Source of the DNA: Pseudomonadota bacterium
GTDB taxonomy: Bacteria > Pseudomonadota > Gammaproteobacteria > Burkholderiales > Burkholderiaceae_C
Direction of reading: 5' to 3'
NCBI GenBank assembly: GCA_018261815.1
Contig: JAGTRL010000008.1
Coordinates: 1-36,452 of the forward strand
DNA: 36,452 nucleotides
This document shows, piece by piece, positions 20,122 to 30,638 of this stretch. Made by a program: the position numbers and the translations under genes. The number at the start of each line of letters is the position of its first letter. The first letter of the stretch is position 1. The notes beneath the pieces are model-generated. The model had not been told where the DNA came from. It saw only the letters and a program-made list of their open reading frames with translations, and ran no database searches.

Positions 20122-21378
20122 ATGCACAGCAACGGTTCCCACGCGGAGAGAGACAAGGCCTGGTCGGTGCCGCTGGAGCAGATCGACGTCAGCAAGGGCT
20201 ACCTTTTTGAGCAGGACATCGTCGGCTGGTACTTCGAGCGGCTGCGCCAGCAGGACCCGGTGCACCATGTGGTCAGCAAGCGCTTCGGTCCGTACTGGTC
20301 GGTCACCCGCTACCAGGACATCCTGGCAGTGGACACCGACGCCGCCAGCTTCTCCTCCGACGCCTACCTGGGCGGCATCTCGCTGGCCGAGCGGCCGTCG
20401 GGCGAGGTCTTCCCGAGCTTCATCGCGATGGACCCGCCGCGCCACGACGAGCAGCGCAAGACGGTCAGCCCGATCGTCGCGCCGGCCAACCTGGCGTTGC
20501 TGGAGGGCACCATCCGTGAGCGCGCCGCGCGCATTCTCGATGGCTTGCCCCTCGGTGAGCAATTCGACTGGGTGCAGCGTGTATCGATCGAACTGACGAC
20601 CCAGATGCTGGCCACGCTGTTCGACTTCCCCTTCCACGAGCGGCACCTGCTCACCTGGTGGTCGGACATGGCCACCGGTGACCCGGACGGCAACGGCCCG
20701 GTCAGCTCCTGGGAGCAGCGCCGCGCCGAACTGGGCAAGTGCCAGGACTATTTCACCGGGCTGTGGAATCAGCGCGTCAATGCCGCGCCGCGCAACGACC
20801 TGATCTCGATGCTGGCGCACGGGCCGGCCACGCGCCACATGAGCGCGCAGGAGTACCTGGGCAACGTCATCCTGCTGATCGTCGGCGGCAACGACACCAC
20901 GCGCAACTCGATCAGCGGCGGGCTGCTGGCCCTGAACCGCTTCCCGGCCGAATATCACAAGCTGCGCGCCAACCCCGATCTGGTCGAGAGCCTGGTGCCG
21001 GAGATCATCCGCTGGCAGACGCCGCTGGCCCACATGCGCCGCACCGCCACGCGCGACACGCCGCTGGGCAGCAAGCTCATCCGCAAGGGCGACAAGGTGG
21101 TGATGTGGTACTTGTCGGGGAACCGCGACAGCGAGGTGATCGACGAGGCCGACCGTTTCATCATCGACCGCGCGCGCCCGCGCCAGCACATGGCCTTCGG
21201 CTTCGGCATCCACCGTTGCGTGGGCAACCGGCTGGCCGAACTGCAGCTCAAGGTGTTGTGGCAGGAGATCCTGCGGCGCTTCCCGCGCATCGAGGTCGTC
21301 GGCGAGCCGACGCGCACCAAGTCCAACTTCGTGCATGGATTCACCGCGATGCCGGTGGTGATTCCGGCGCGGGGCTGA
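20122..21378 (+). CDS. Cytochrome P450, CYP153-type (probable alkane/fatty acyl terminal hydroxylase)
   Basis: The 418-aa soluble protein has the I-helix oxygen-binding motif LLIVGGNDTTRNSISGG (251-267), the K-helix ExxR as EIIRW (E294, R297), and the heme-thiolate loop FGFGIHRCVGNRLAE (C366 is the iron ligand). The segments LSGNRDSEVIDEADRFIIDR and ILRRFPRIEVVGEPTRTKSNFVHGF closely recall CYP153, whose known members hydroxylate n-alkanes or fatty acids at the terminal carbon. CYP153 enzymes need a ferredoxin and reductase; neither lies nearby. The ATG at 20122 has AAAGAG upstream. The gene stands alone, divergent from the miaB unit and convergent with the sugar operon (30-bp gap). P450 identity is certain; substrate is inferred. 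Confidence 0.92.
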   Translation: MHSNGSHAERDKAWSVPLEQIDVSKGYLFEQDIVGWYFERLRQQDPVHHVVSKRFGPYWSVTRYQDILAVDTDAASFSSDAYLGGISLAERPSGEVFPSFIAMDPPRHDEQRKTVSPIVAPANLALLEGTIRERAARILDGLPLGEQFDWVQRVSIELTTQMLATLFDFPFHERHLLTWWSDMATGDPDGNGPVSSWEQRRAELGKCQDYFTGLWNQRVNAAPRNDLISMLAHGPATRHMSAQEYLGNVILLIVGGNDTTRNSISGGLLALNRFPAEYHKLRANPDLVESLVPEIIRWQTPLAHMRRTATRDTPLGSKLIRKGDKVVMWYLSGNRDSEVIDEADRFIIDRARPRQHMAFGFGIHRCVGNRLAELQLKVLWQEILRRFPRIEVVGEPTRTKSNFVHGFTAMPVVIPARG

Positions 21379-21408
21379 CCGCTGCGGCGCGTCGCTGGCC
21401 TCGGCGGC

Positions 21409-24108
21409 TCAACCGCCGCGGTGCTGGCCCAGCCCCGGCACCACCTCGTGGGGCCGGTTCTGCAGGGCGTACTCGGCATGCTGCTGGATCAGCTTGGCCA
21501 CCAGCGCCGTCCAGCCGGTCTGGTGGCTCGCGCCCAGTCCGGCGCCGGTGTCGCCGTTGAAGTATTCGTAGAACAGGATCAAGTCCTTCCAGTGCGGGTC
21601 GCTCTGGAACTTCTCGTGGCGGCCGTGGGCCGGACGGCGCCCCTGCTCGTCCCGCGTGAACAGCTTGATCAGCCGGGCCGACAGATCGCTGGCCACCTGC
21701 CACAGCGTCACTTCCTCGCCGTCCTCGCCGCAGCGCACGCGCAAGGCGTCGCCCAGGAAGTAGTCGTGCTTCTGCAACGCCTCGATCAGCAGGTAGTTCA
21801 GCGGAAACCACACCGGCCCGCGCCAGTTGCTGTTGCCGCCGAACATGGGACTGGTGGCCTCGGCCGGCTCGTAGTCGAGCGTGAACTCGCGCCCCTCCAG
21901 CTTCAATACGAAGGGCTCGGCCGCATGCTGGCGCGACACCGAGCGCACGCCGTGCGGGCCGAGCAGCTGCGCCGGGTCGAGCACGTGTTCGAGCATGCGC
22001 GTCAGCTTGTGTGAATCCACCAGCGCCAGGCGCACTCGCTGGTGCACGCCACGGTGGGTCAGGTCGGCGAGGTTGCCAAGCAGCTCCGGCCGGTTCTGCG
22101 CAAACCAGGTGAAGCGTTCGCGGAATTCGCGGAAACCCCGGAAGGACTCCGGGTCGCCCACCGAGATGGCAAACAACGGGATCAGCCCGGCGATGGTGAA
22201 GGCGTCGATCCGGCACTGGTGCCCGTCGGGCATCTTCAGCAGGTCGAAGTAGAAGCCCTGTGCCTCGCTCCACAGGCCGGGGCCGTCGTCGCCGGCGCGG
22301 TTGACCGCCGCACCGATGTAGACGAAGTGCTCGAAGAACTTGGTGGCCACGTCCTCGTAGGCCGGGTCGTGGTTGGCCAGTTCCAGCGCGATGACCAGCA
22401 TGTTCAGGCAGTACATCGCCATCCAGCTGGTGCCGTCGGCCTGCTCCAGCCGCCCGCCCGAGGGCAGCTGCGCGCTGCGGTCAAAGGCGCTGACGTTGTC
22501 CAGCCCGAGAAAGCCGCCTTCGAACAGGTTGTTGCCTTCTTCGTCCTTGCGGTTCACCCACCAGGTGAAGTTGATCAGCAGCTTCTGGAAGATGCGTTCC
22601 AGGAACAGGTGGTCCATGCGCCCGGTCATCTTCTGCTCGATCTGACAGATGCGGATCGCCGCCCAGGCATGCACCGGCGGGTTGACGTCGCCGAAGTTCC
22701 ATTCGTAGGCCGGGATCTGGCCGTTCGGGTGCATGTACCACTCTCGGGTCAGCAGCGTCAGCTGCTGCTTGGCGAAATCGGCATCGATCAGCGCGAAGGC
22801 CACGCAGTGGAAGGCCATGTCCCAGGAGGCGAACCACGGGTACTCCCACTTGTCGGGCACCGCCAGCACATCGGCTGCGTCCAGGTGCCACCAGCCGTGG
22901 TTGCGGCCCTGCGTGCGCGATGCGGGTGGCGGTGGTTCGGTGGGGTCGCCCTTGAGCCAGCAGTCGACGAAATAGTGGTAGTACTGCTTGCTCCACAACA
23001 GTCCGGCGAAGGCCTGGCGCTGCACGTTGCGCAGGTCCTCGGGCATCGCGAAGGGCGTGACCCGGCAGTAGAAGGCATCGGCCTCTGCGATGCGCTGCGC
23101 GAACAGGGCATCGAAGGCCGCGCCGAGCGTGGTGTCGGGCGCGTTGCCGGGGCCCAGGCGCAGCTTGAGCACCCAGGTCTCGCCCGGCGCCAGCACGCGC
23201 CGGTAGCGCACTGCCGCCTTGGTGCCGACCGTCGCGGGGCTGAGCACACCGGCCAGTCCGTCGACCAGGTGGTCGTGGAAGGCGTCTTTGGCCGGGCCGG
23301 CGCGCGGCTGGCCCCACAGTCTGGCGACATTGCTTTCGTTCTCGGTGAACAGCAGCGCATCGGGCGGCTCGAAGTCCAGCCGGTGCGGCGCCAGCTGCGG
23401 GTGGTTCACGTTCAGCCGTGTCGGCCGCGCCGGATCGGCGGCGATCAGTGGCTTGGGATGGTCGGGCGTCCACGACCAGTCGTTACGGCACCACAGCGTG
23501 GGCAGCAGGTGCAGCGGCGCAGCCTCGGGGCCGCGGTTGATGGCGCTGATGCGCACCAGCATCTGATCGGGGCTGTCCTTGGCGTATTCGACGAACACGT
23601 CGAAGTAGCGGTCGTCGTCGAAGATGCCGGTGTCGAGCAGTTCGTACTCGGGCTGGTCGCGGCCGCGGCGGCGGTTTTCCTGCCGCAACTGCTCGTAGGG
23701 AAAGGCCCGCTGCGGGTACTTGTACAGGTACTTCATGTACGCGTGCGTGGGCGTGTTGTCGAGGTGGAAGTAGTACTCCTTCACGTCCTCGCCATGGTTG
23801 CCCTCGGGGCCGGTCAGGCCGAAGAGGCGCTCCTTCAGGATCGGGTCCACGCCGTTCCACAGCGTCAGGGCGAAACACAGGCGCTGGGCGTCGTCGCTGA
23901 TGCCAGCAATGCCGTCCTCGCCCCAGCGGTAGGCGCGCGCGCGGGCCTGCTCGTGCGTCAGGTAGTTCCAGGCGTTGCCGTCGGCGCTGTAGTCCTCGCG
24001 CACCGTGCCCCACTGGCGCTCGCTGACATAGGGGCCCCAGCGGCGCCAGGGCACGCCGCGCTCGCGCGCGTCGGCCAGGCGTTGGTCTTCGGCAGTGGGC
24101 GTCGTCAT
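21409..24108 (-). CDS. Cytosolic GH63/MGH1-like glucosidase
   Basis: The 899-aa product has no signal peptide. Its C-terminal (alpha/alpha)6-barrel resembles the bacterial GH63/mannosylglycerate-hydrolase-like group. The segment [14 protein letters not shown] (about 418-432) contains a WD pair matching the likely general acid of clan [22 protein letters not shown] and the late [24 protein letters not shown] are also characteristic. The N-terminus, [20 protein letters not shown], is typical of proteins annotated simply as glucosidase. It is the last gene of the sugar operon; its ATG (24108) overlaps the pgl stop. Inferred role: release of glucose from a cytosolic alpha-glucoside such as glucosylglycerate or an oligosaccharide, feeding the kinase encoded upstream. 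The true substrate is unknown. Confidence 0.88.
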   Translation of the reverse strand: MTTPTAEDQRLADARERGVPWRRWGPYVSERQWGTVREDYSADGNAWNYLTHEQARARAYRWGEDGIAGISDDAQRLCFALTLWNGVDPILKERLFGLTGPEGNHGEDVKEYYFHLDNTPTHAYMKYLYKYPQRAFPYEQLRQENRRRGRDQPEYELLDTGIFDDDRYFDVFVEYAKDSPDQMLVRISAINRGPEAAPLHLLPTLWCRNDWSWTPDHPKPLIAADPARPTRLNVNHPQLAPHRLDFEPPDALLFTENESNVARLWGQPRAGPAKDAFHDHLVDGLAGVLSPATVGTKAAVRYRRVLAPGETWVLKLRLGPGNAPDTTLGAAFDALFAQRIAEADAFYCRVTPFAMPEDLRNVQRQAFAGLLWSKQYYHYFVDCWLKGDPTEPPPPASRTQGRNHGWWHLDAADVLAVPDKWEYPWFASWDMAFHCVAFALIDADFAKQQLTLLTREWYMHPNGQIPAYEWNFGDVNPPVHAWAAIRICQIEQKMTGRMDHLFLERIFQKLLINFTWWVNRKDEEGNNLFEGGFLGLDNVSAFDRSAQLPSGGRLEQADGTSWMAMYCLNMLVIALELANHDPAYEDVATKFFEHFVYIGAAVNRAGDDGPGLWSEAQGFYFDLLKMPDGHQCRIDAFTIAGLIPLFAISVGDPESFRGFREFRERFTWFAQNRPELLGNLADLTHRGVHQRVRLALVDSHKLTRMLEHVLDPAQLLGPHGVRSVSRQHAAEPFVLKLEGREFTLDYEPAEATSPMFGGNSNWRGPVWFPLNYLLIEALQKHDYFLGDALRVRCGEDGEEVTLWQVASDLSARLIKLFTRDEQGRRPAHGRHEKFQSDPHWKDLILFYEYFNGDTGAGLGASHQTGWTALVAKLIQQHAEYALQNRPHEVVPGLGQHRGG

Positions 24109-24794
24109 GCCGGTAGCACGGCCGCACGGTCGGTGAACAGCCGCGCATGCCGCGCATCGACGCGGCCGGCGGGGATGGCCGCATCGCCGGCACGCAGCCT
24201 TGTGACCATCGCGCGCTTGTCGGCGCCGGTGGCCAGCCACAGCACGTGGCGCGCGCGGTTGAGCATCGGGTAGGTCAGCGTCATGCGGCGCCGGCCCATG
24301 TACGACGCGGTCAGCGCCACGTCGGCATCGGTCACGCCCAGCACCGCATCGCCCGGCACCAGCGACGCGGTGTGGCCATCAGGGCCCAGCCCCAGGTGCA
24401 CCAGGTCGAGCACGGCCGGGCTGCCGGCGATGCGCTGCAGCATCTGCGCATAGCGTGCGGCGGCGGCCTCCAGGTCGGCGTCGTTGACCAGCATGGCATG
24501 CACCTGCGCGGCTGGCAGCGGCGCGCGCTTCAGCAGGGTGTCGCCGATGTGCGTCAGGTTGCGCTCGGTATCGCCGGCCGGGGCGATGCGCTCGTCGACC
24601 TGGAACAGCTGCACGGCCTGCCAGGGCAGGTCGAGCCGGGCCAGCTCGCGCAGCATCAGCCAGGGCGTGCTGCCGCCGCTGACGGCCAGGCTGAAGACAC
24701 CGCGCGCGCGCACCGCGTCACGTGCCTCGGCGGCGATGAATTCAGCCGCGCGGGCGGCGGCGGCCGCGGCATCGGCCAGCACCTCGAGCTTCAT
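24105..24794 (-). CDS. pgl: 6-phosphogluconolactonase
   Basis: Pgl hydrolyses 6-phosphogluconolactone to 6-phosphogluconate, step two of the oxidative pentose phosphate pathway. The 229-aa product is the DevB/SOL type. It has [18 protein letters not shown] (phosphate-binding), [14 protein letters not shown] and [19 protein letters not shown], the family signatures. The ATG at 24794 overlaps the zwf stop and the stop overlaps the glucosidase start, both as ATGA. Much longer open frame upstream in this phase runs through zwf and is a shadow. Confidence 0.96.
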   Translation of the reverse strand: MKLEVLADAAAAAARAAEFIAAEARDAVRARGVFSLAVSGGSTPWLMLRELARLDLPWQAVQLFQVDERIAPAGDTERNLTHIGDTLLKRAPLPAAQVHAMLVNDADLEAAAARYAQMLQRIAGSPAVLDLVHLGLGPDGHTASLVPGDAVLGVTDADVALTASYMGRRRMTLTYPMLNRARHVLWLATGADKRAMVTRLRAGDAAIPAGRVDARHARLFTDRAAVLPA

Positions 24795-26176
24795 GGGTTG
24801 CCCGGCACCGGATCGTGCCAGCCGCCGGGCGGCGCCAGGCGCTGTGCATCGGCCGGACCCCAGCTGTGCACCGCATAAGGCTGCACCGGCGTGTCGGCGG
24901 CCAGCACCGGGTCGACGATGCGCCAGGCTTCCTCGACCGAATCCTCGCGTGCGAACAGCGTGGCATCGCCGCTCATCGCATCGCCCAGCACCCGCTCGTA
25001 GGCGTCCATCTCGCCGGCGCCGGGGTGGCGGCTGGCCAGCATCTCCACCGGCAGGCTGATGGCTTCGTCGCGCGGTGAGACCACGCTCATGCCGATGGCC
25101 AGCGTGATGTCCGGGCTGATGCGCATGCGCACATGGTTGGCCGCCGGGCTGTGCGCCGAGTACACCGAGGGCGTGCGCTTCAGCCGCACCATCAGCTCGG
25201 TGCAGGTCACCGGCAGGTTCTTGCCGGCGCGGATGTAGAAGGGCACGTCCATCCAGCGCCAGGAGTCGACATACAGGCGCAGCGCGGCGAAGGTCTCGGA
25301 GCGCGAGCCGGCGGCCACGCCGGGCTCGTCCAGGTAGCCGTCGAACTGGCCACGCACCAGGTCGGCGGGCGCGAGCGTGCGCATCGCGCGCAGCACCTTG
25401 ATCTTCTCGTCGCGTATCGATTCGCTGTCGGTGCGCACCGGTGGTTCCATCGCCAGGTGGCACAGCAGCTGGAACAGGTGGTTCTGCACCACGTCGCGCA
25501 CCGTGCCGTTGGCGTCGTAGAAGCCGCCGCGGCCCATCACGCCGAAGTCCTCGGCCATGGTGATCTGCACGCTCTGGATGTGGCCGCGGTTCCAGAAGGG
25601 TTCGAGGAAGCCATTGGCAAAGCGGAAGTGCAGCATGTTGTGCACCGGCGATTTGCCCAGGTAGTGGTCGATGCGGTAGATGTGGCTTTCGTCGAGGGTG
25701 CGCAGCAGCACCTCGTTCAGCGCCACCGCCGAAGCCCGGTCGTGGCCGAAGGGCTTTTCGACGACGACCCGCGCACCCTGTGTGCAGCCGGCCGCGGCCA
25801 GCTGCTCCACCACCGTGGCAAACAGCGCTGGCGGAATGGCCAGGTAATGCATCGGCCGCTGCGCGGTGCCCAGCGCCTTGCGCAGCGCGGCGAAGGTGGC
25901 GGCGTCGTCGTAGTCGCCGTCCACGTAGCGCAGCAGTTGCAGCAGCCTGGCAAAGGCGTCGGGGTCGAGGCCACCATGCTTTTCCAGGCTGTCGCGGGCG
26001 CGTTCGCGCAACTGTTCGATGCCCCACCCGGCCTTGGCCACGCCGATCACCGGCACGTTGAGGTGGCCGCGCTTCACCATCGCCTGCAGCGACGGGAAGA
26101 TCTTCTTGTAGGCCAGGTCGCCGGTGGCGCCGAAGAAGACCAGCGCATCGGCCTCGGTGGGCAGAGGGCTGTTCAT
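24791..26176 (-). CDS. zwf: Glucose-6-phosphate 1-dehydrogenase
   Basis: Zwf oxidises glucose 6-phosphate to the lactone, producing NAD(P)H. The 461-aa product has the coenzyme motif [12 protein letters not shown] (14-25) and the substrate motif RIDHYLGK (168-175, with the catalytic HYLGK). The Thr in GATGD in place of the usual Ser, and AYKKIFPSL in place of the common TRRKLLPAL, are variants at the coenzyme-binding end. Cofactor preference may therefore differ from the E. coli enzyme. The ATG overlaps the gnd stop and the stop overlaps pgl. About 25-30 residues shorter than the usual 490. Confidence 0.96.
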   Translation of the reverse strand: MNSPLPTEADALVFFGATGDLAYKKIFPSLQAMVKRGHLNVPVIGVAKAGWGIEQLRERARDSLEKHGGLDPDAFARLLQLLRYVDGDYDDAATFAALRKALGTAQRPMHYLAIPPALFATVVEQLAAAGCTQGARVVVEKPFGHDRASAVALNEVLLRTLDESHIYRIDHYLGKSPVHNMLHFRFANGFLEPFWNRGHIQSVQITMAEDFGVMGRGGFYDANGTVRDVVQNHLFQLLCHLAMEPPVRTDSESIRDEKIKVLRAMRTLAPADLVRGQFDGYLDEPGVAAGSRSETFAALRLYVDSWRWMDVPFYIRAGKNLPVTCTELMVRLKRTPSVYSAHSPAANHVRMRISPDITLAIGMSVVSPRDEAISLPVEMLASRHPGAGEMDAYERVLGDAMSGDATLFAREDSVEEAWRIVDPVLAADTPVQPYAVHSWGPADAQRLAPPGGWHDPVPGNP

Positions 26177-27192
26177 TGATCGGCTGGCTTCTCGTGGTGG
26201 CCGCCGAACTGGAAGCGCATCGCCGACTGCAGCCGGTTCTGGAAGTCGGCCTCGCCGCGGCTGGCAAAGCGCGCGTACAGCGCGCTGGTCAGCACCGGCG
26301 CGGGCACGGCCTCGTCGATGGCGGCCTTGATGGTCCAGCGCCCTTCGCCGGAATCCGATACGCGGCCGGCGAACTTGGCCAGCGCCGGGTCGTCGACCAG
26401 CGCGGCGGCCGTCAGGTCGAGCAGCCAGGACGAGATGACGCTGCCGCGGCGCCAGAGCTCGGCGATGTCGGGCAGGTCCAGCTCGTACTGGTAGTGCGCG
26501 GGGTCGCGCAGCGGCGTGGTCTCGGCGTCGGCGGCATGTTCGCGCTTGCCGACGTTGGCGCTCTTCAGGATGCCCATGCCTTCGGCGTACGCGGCCATGA
26601 TGCCGTACTCGATGCCGTTGTGGACCATCTTGACGAAGTGGCCGGCACCGCTCTCACCGCAGTGCAGGTAGCCGTTCTCGGCCGTGCCGCGGCCCGGCGG
26701 CCGGCCGGGTGTGCGCTCGATGTCACCGATGCCCGGCGCCAGCGTGCGGAAGATCGGGTCGAGCCGCCGCACGGCAGCGGCCGGGCCACCGATCATCATG
26801 CAGTAGCCGCGCTCCAGGCCCCACACGCCGCCGCTGGTGCCGACGTCGACGTAGTCGATCTGCTTCGGCGCCAGCTCCTTGGCGCGGCGGATGTCGTCCA
26901 CGTAGTAGGAGTTGCCGCCGTCGATCAGCGCGTCGCCGGTCTCCAGCAACGGCAGCAACTCGGCGATGGTCGAGTCCACCACCGCGGCCGGCACCATCAG
27001 CCACAGCGCGCGCGGCTTGGCCAGCCTGGCCACCAGGTCGGCCAGCGACGCGACGCCGGTGGCGCCTTCGTGGGCCAGCGCGGACACCGCGGCCGGCGAC
27101 ATGTCGAACACCGTGCAGGCATGGCCGCCCTTCATCAGTCGGCGCACCATGTTGGCGCCCATGCGGCCGAGGCCGATCATTCCGAGTTGCAT
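26173..27192 (-). CDS. gnd: 6-phosphogluconate dehydrogenase, decarboxylating (short type)
   Basis: Gnd decarboxylates 6-phosphogluconate to ribulose 5-phosphate. The 339-aa product belongs to the short subfamily (about 300-340 aa, often NAD-dependent), not the 470-aa type. Motifs are GLGRMGANM (7-15), [27 protein letters not shown] and the catalytic [13 protein letters not shown]. In place of the NADP-type NRT after strand two it has FDMSP, where an acidic residue is consistent with NAD. The ATG at 27192 lies 28 bp after pgi; the stop overlaps zwf. Not truncated: the C-terminal [20 protein letters not shown] is typical. Confidence 0.95.
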   Translation of the reverse strand: MQLGMIGLGRMGANMVRRLMKGGHACTVFDMSPAAVSALAHEGATGVASLADLVARLAKPRALWLMVPAAVVDSTIAELLPLLETGDALIDGGNSYYVDDIRRAKELAPKQIDYVDVGTSGGVWGLERGYCMMIGGPAAAVRRLDPIFRTLAPGIGDIERTPGRPPGRGTAENGYLHCGESGAGHFVKMVHNGIEYGIMAAYAEGMGILKSANVGKREHAADAETTPLRDPAHYQYELDLPDIAELWRRGSVISSWLLDLTAAALVDDPALAKFAGRVSDSGEGRWTIKAAIDEAVPAPVLTSALYARFASRGEADFQNRLQSAMRFQFGGHHEKPADQ

Positions 27193-27220
27193 CGTGGTCT
27201 CCTTGTTCGGGTTCGGGCCT

Positions 27221-28849
27221 TCACCCGCGCTTCATCTGCCGATAGCGGCGGATCAGCGCGTTGGTGGAGCTGTCATGCGCCAGCGCCGGCTCGGTGGGGC
27301 TTTCCAGTTCGGGCACGATGCGCTGCGCCAGCACCTTGCCCAGTTCCACACCCCACTGGTCGAAGGCATTGATGCGCCACACTGCCGCCTGCGTGAACAC
27401 GCAGTGCTCATACAGCGCCACCAGCTTGCCCAGGGCGGCCGGGGTCAGCTCGTCCAGCAGCAGCGTGCTCGACGGGCGGTTGCCTTCGAACACGCGGTGC
27501 GGCACCAGCGTCCCGGCCGTGCCTTCGGCGCGCACCTCGTCGGCAGTCTTGCCGAAGGCCAGCGCCTGGCCCTGCGCGAAGACATTGGCCAGCAGCATGT
27601 CGTGGTGCCTGCCGAGCACGTTCAGGGGCTTGGCGAAGGCGATGAAGTCGCAGGGGATCAGCCGCGTGCCCTGGTGGATCAGCTGGTAGAAGGAGTGCTG
27701 GCCGTTGGTGCCCGGCTCGCCCCAGTACACGGGGCTGGTGTCGTAGTCGACGCGGGTGCCGGCCAGCGTGACGTGCTTGCCGTTGCTCTCCATCGTCAGC
27801 TGCTGCAGGTAGGCCGGAAAGCGCTTCAAGTACTGCTCGTAGGGCAGTACAGCCACCGTCTGCGCGTCGAAGAAGTTGGCATACAGCAGCGTCAGCAGGC
27901 CCATCAGCACCGGCAGGTTGCGCTCGAAGGGCGCTTGCCGGAAATGCTCGTCCATCTCATGGAAGCCGCCGAGCAGGGCGGTGAAGTTGTCCGCTCCGAT
28001 GGCCAGCATGGTGGACAGGCCGATGGCCGAATCCATGGAATAGCGCCCACCCACCCAGTCCCAGAAGCCGAACATGTTGTCGGTGCTGATGCCGAAGGCC
28101 GACACCGCCTGGGCGTTGGTGGACACCGCGACGAAATGCCGCGCCACCGCGGCGGCGTCGCCGCCCAGGGCGGCCAGCGCCCAGTCGCGCGCGCTGTGCG
28201 CGTTGGTCATCGTCTCCAGCGTGGTGAAGGTCTTCGACGAGACGATGAACAGCGTCTCGGCCGCGACCAGGTCGTGCACGGCCTCGGCGAAATCGGTGCC
28301 GTCGACGTTGGAGACGAAACGGAACCGCATGTCGCGCGCGCTGCAGTGGCGCAGCGCCTCGTAGGCCATCACCGGGCCCAGGTCCGAGCCGCCGATGCCG
28401 ATGTTGACGATATTGCGGATGCGCTTGCCGCTGTGGCCCAGCCAGGCGCCGCTGCGCACCCGCTGCGCGAAATCGGCCATGCGGTCCAGCACCTCGTGCA
28501 CGCCGGGCACCACGTTGACACCGTCGACGCGGATGTCGGCGCCGCGCGGCGCGCGCAGCGCCACGTGCAGCACCGCGCGGTTCTCGGTGCTGTTGATGCG
28601 CTGGCCCGAGAACATGGCGTCGATGCGCTCGCGCAGCCCCGACTCCGCCGCCAGCGCCAGCAGCAGGCGCAGCGTCTCGTCGGTGATGCGGTGCTTGGAA
28701 TAGTCCAGGTAGATGCCGGCAGCCTCGAGCGTGAGGCGCTCGCCGCGCCGCGGGTCGGCGGCGAACAGTTCGCGCAGGTGCAGCGCCTTCAGCGTGGGCA
28801 CATGGGATTGCAGCGCCATCCAGGCGGCGGCCGAGGTCAACGGGGTCAT
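27221..28849 (-). CDS. pgi: Glucose-6-phosphate isomerase
   Basis: Pgi interconverts glucose 6-phosphate and fructose 6-phosphate. The 542-aa product has the family signatures [15 protein letters not shown] and the C-terminal [13 protein letters not shown], with [11 protein letters not shown] and [14 protein letters not shown] for phosphate binding. The ATG at 28849 ([10 protein letters not shown]) overlaps the ppgK stop as ATGA; the open frame upstream lies inside ppgK. In this operon it connects the phosphorylated glucose to fructose 6-phosphate, also a transaldolase product. Confidence 0.97.
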   Translation of the reverse strand: MTPLTSAAAWMALQSHVPTLKALHLRELFAADPRRGERLTLEAAGIYLDYSKHRITDETLRLLLALAAESGLRERIDAMFSGQRINSTENRAVLHVALRAPRGADIRVDGVNVVPGVHEVLDRMADFAQRVRSGAWLGHSGKRIRNIVNIGIGGSDLGPVMAYEALRHCSARDMRFRFVSNVDGTDFAEAVHDLVAAETLFIVSSKTFTTLETMTNAHSARDWALAALGGDAAAVARHFVAVSTNAQAVSAFGISTDNMFGFWDWVGGRYSMDSAIGLSTMLAIGADNFTALLGGFHEMDEHFRQAPFERNLPVLMGLLTLLYANFFDAQTVAVLPYEQYLKRFPAYLQQLTMESNGKHVTLAGTRVDYDTSPVYWGEPGTNGQHSFYQLIHQGTRLIPCDFIAFAKPLNVLGRHHDMLLANVFAQGQALAFGKTADEVRAEGTAGTLVPHRVFEGNRPSSTLLLDELTPAALGKLVALYEHCVFTQAAVWRINAFDQWGVELGKVLAQRIVPELESPTEPALAHDSSTNALIRRYRQMKRG

Positions 28850-29553
28850 GCGCGGGTTCCTTTCGATGGGCTCTTGCGCGGCGCTCGGGCCGCGCTGGCG
28901 GCGGCCGGCCACAAGCGGAAGCCGCCGATGAATGCATGGGCGTTGTCGCCGGCGCGGCAGCCTGGCGGCAGCGTCTTCAGCAGCCTCACGTTGCCGCCGC
29001 CCAGCACCACGTCGTCGGGCAGCAGGGCCGCCTGCAGCCGTGCCACCACGTCGGCGACGCGCTTGCGCCACTTGCGCCGGCCGTCGCGCCGCAGCGCCTG
29101 CTCGCCCACGTAGTCCTCGAAGGTGGCGTCGCGGTACGGCAGGTGGGCCAGTTCCATCGGCACGAGCTTGCCTTCGACCACCAGCGTGGTGCCCAGCCCG
29201 GTGCCCAGGCCCAGGAACAGCAGCGTGCCCTTGCTCTTGTCGAAGCTGCCCAGCGCCTGCATGGCCGCATCGTTGACGATCTTCACCGGGCAGCCGAAGG
29301 CGGCCGTGAAATCGAAGCCGACCCAGCCCTTGCCCAGGTTGTGCGGCTCGGCCGCTGGCGCGCCGTGGCGCACCGCGCCGGGGTAGCCGATCGACGCCGC
29401 ATCGAAGGCCCAGCCGCGGGCCAGCGCGCGCACGCTGCGCACCATCTGCGCCGCGCTCATCGTCGGCCAGGACTCGACCCGCCGCTCCTGCGTCTGGCCG
29501 GTGGCCAGGATCTTCACGTGGGTGCCGCCGATGTCGATGACCAGGACCTTCAT
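28846..29553 (-). CDS. ppgK: ROK-family kinase, probable polyphosphate glucokinase
   Basis: The 235-aa product has the ROK phosphate-1 motif [11 protein letters not shown] (5-15), the catalytic region [11 protein letters not shown], and the [21 protein letters not shown] segment. This pattern and the [14 protein letters not shown] continuation resemble polyphosphate/ATP glucokinases of the PpgK group. The canonical ROK zinc-binding cysteine cluster is absent, as in PpgK. Predicted reaction: glucose plus polyphosphate (or ATP) to glucose 6-phosphate. It lies between tal and pgi with ATGA overlaps on both sides, fitting the entry step of the pathway. ROK membership is sure; use of polyphosphate is inferred. 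Confidence 0.85.
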   Translation of the reverse strand: MKVLVIDIGGTHVKILATGQTQERRVESWPTMSAAQMVRSVRALARGWAFDAASIGYPGAVRHGAPAAEPHNLGKGWVGFDFTAAFGCPVKIVNDAAMQALGSFDKSKGTLLFLGLGTGLGTTLVVEGKLVPMELAHLPYRDATFEDYVGEQALRRDGRRKWRKRVADVVARLQAALLPDDVVLGGGNVRLLKTLPPGCRAGDNAHAFIGGFRLWPAAASAARAPRKSPSKGTRA

Positions 29554-30638
29554 GACGACAGCGCCGCCGTCTTCGAAGCGATCACGCCCAGCAGTTCATG
29601 CCACGAGGCCACGAAGGAGGCCGCGCCTTCCTTCTGCAGCCGCGCGGCCAGCGCGTCCGGGTCGATGCCTTGCTGGCGCACGCCGGCCAGCACGGCCTCG
29701 CAGTCGCCGCCATCGGCCGGCGTCGGTGCGCCGATGCGGCCGTGGTCGGCCAGGGCCTTGAGCGTGCCCTCGGGCATGGTGTTGACGGTGAAGGGTGCGG
29801 CCAGCGCTTCCACGTACAGCGTGTCAGGGGCCTTCGGGTCCTTGGTGCCGGTGCTGGCCAGCAGCAGCCGCTGCGGCGTGGCGCCTTCGTTCATCACGCG
29901 ACGGCAGCGCGGCGAGGCCAGGAAGTCGCCATAGGCCTTGTAGGCCTGCTGGCCGATGGCGATGCCCAGCCTCATGTTCAGCTCGGCCGGCAGCTTGCCG
30001 GCGACCGCCACGTCCCAGCGGCTGACGAAGAGCGAAGCGACCGAGACCACGTCGGGCGACAGCCTGGCCGCCAGCCGCCGTTCGATGCCGCGCAGCCAGG
30101 CTTCGGCCGCGGCCAGGTAGTGCGCGGTGGAGAACAGCAGCGTCACGTTCACCGGCACGCCGGCAAAGGTGGCCTCCTCGATGGCCGGCAGGCCTTCGGC
30201 CGTGCCCGGAATCTTGATGAACAGGTTGGACCGCGCGGCGCGCGCGTGCAGCTCGCGCGCGGCGGCCAGCGTGCTGTGCGTGTCGTAGGCCAGCAGTGGC
30301 GACACCTCCAGAGACACCCAGCCGTCGACCCCGCGGGTGCGCTGGTGCACCGGGCGGAACAGGTCAGCGGCGCGGCCCAGGTCCTGCAGTGCCAAATCGA
30401 AAAACAGCGCCTCGGCCGAGCGGCCCTGCTTCAGGCCGGCGCGGAGGTCGGCGTCGTAGTCGGCGCTGCCCTTCAGTGCCTGGTCGAAGATGGTCGGGTT
30501 GGAGGTCAGCCCGGTCACCGACCACTCGTCGATGTAGCGCTGCAGCGTGCCGCTGTCGAGCAGCGCGCGGGTGATGTTGTCGAGCCACAGGCTCTGGCCC
30601 AGCGCATGCAACCGGGCGGTGGCGGCGTTCAAGCTCAT
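29550..30638 (-). CDS. tal: Transaldolase
   Basis: Tal transfers dihydroxyacetone units between sedoheptulose 7-phosphate and glyceraldehyde 3-phosphate in the non-oxidative pentose phosphate pathway. The 362-aa product has [13 protein letters not shown] near residue 43 and the Schiff-base lysine in NLFIKIPGT. It is the longer (about 360-370 aa) type found in actinobacteria and cyanobacteria as well as some betaproteobacteria. The ATG at 30638 has GGGAGA 8 nt upstream. It is the first well-supported gene of the sugar operon and its own start overlaps a small reading frame as ATGA. Confidence 0.96.
   Translation of the reverse strand: MSLNAATARLHALGQSLWLDNITRALLDSGTLQRYIDEWSVTGLTSNPTIFDQALKGSADYDADLRAGLKQGRSAEALFFDLALQDLGRAADLFRPVHQRTRGVDGWVSLEVSPLLAYDTHSTLAAARELHARAARSNLFIKIPGTAEGLPAIEEATFAGVPVNVTLLFSTAHYLAAAEAWLRGIERRLAARLSPDVVSVASLFVSRWDVAVAGKLPAELNMRLGIAIGQQAYKAYGDFLASPRCRRVMNEGATPQRLLLASTGTKDPKAPDTLYVEALAAPFTVNTMPEGTLKALADHGRIGAPTPADGGDCEAVLAGVRQQGIDPDALAARLQKEGAASFVASWHELLGVIASKTAALSS

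Noticed and set aside
22042..24273. A 743-codon open frame on the plus strand opposite the glucosidase gene
   Set aside because: Shadow of the glucosidase coding sequence; composition is low-complexity (V, H, Q, R rich) and no motif is visible.
26173..27192. gnd considered truncated because it has 339 aa rather than about 470
   Set aside because: The short 6-phosphogluconate dehydrogenase subfamily has this length, and both the N-terminal Rossmann motif and the C-terminal tail are complete.
26912..29113. A 733-codon open frame on the plus strand opposite pgi and ppgK
   Set aside because: Same type of GC-rich antisense shadow; no ribosome site or family likeness.
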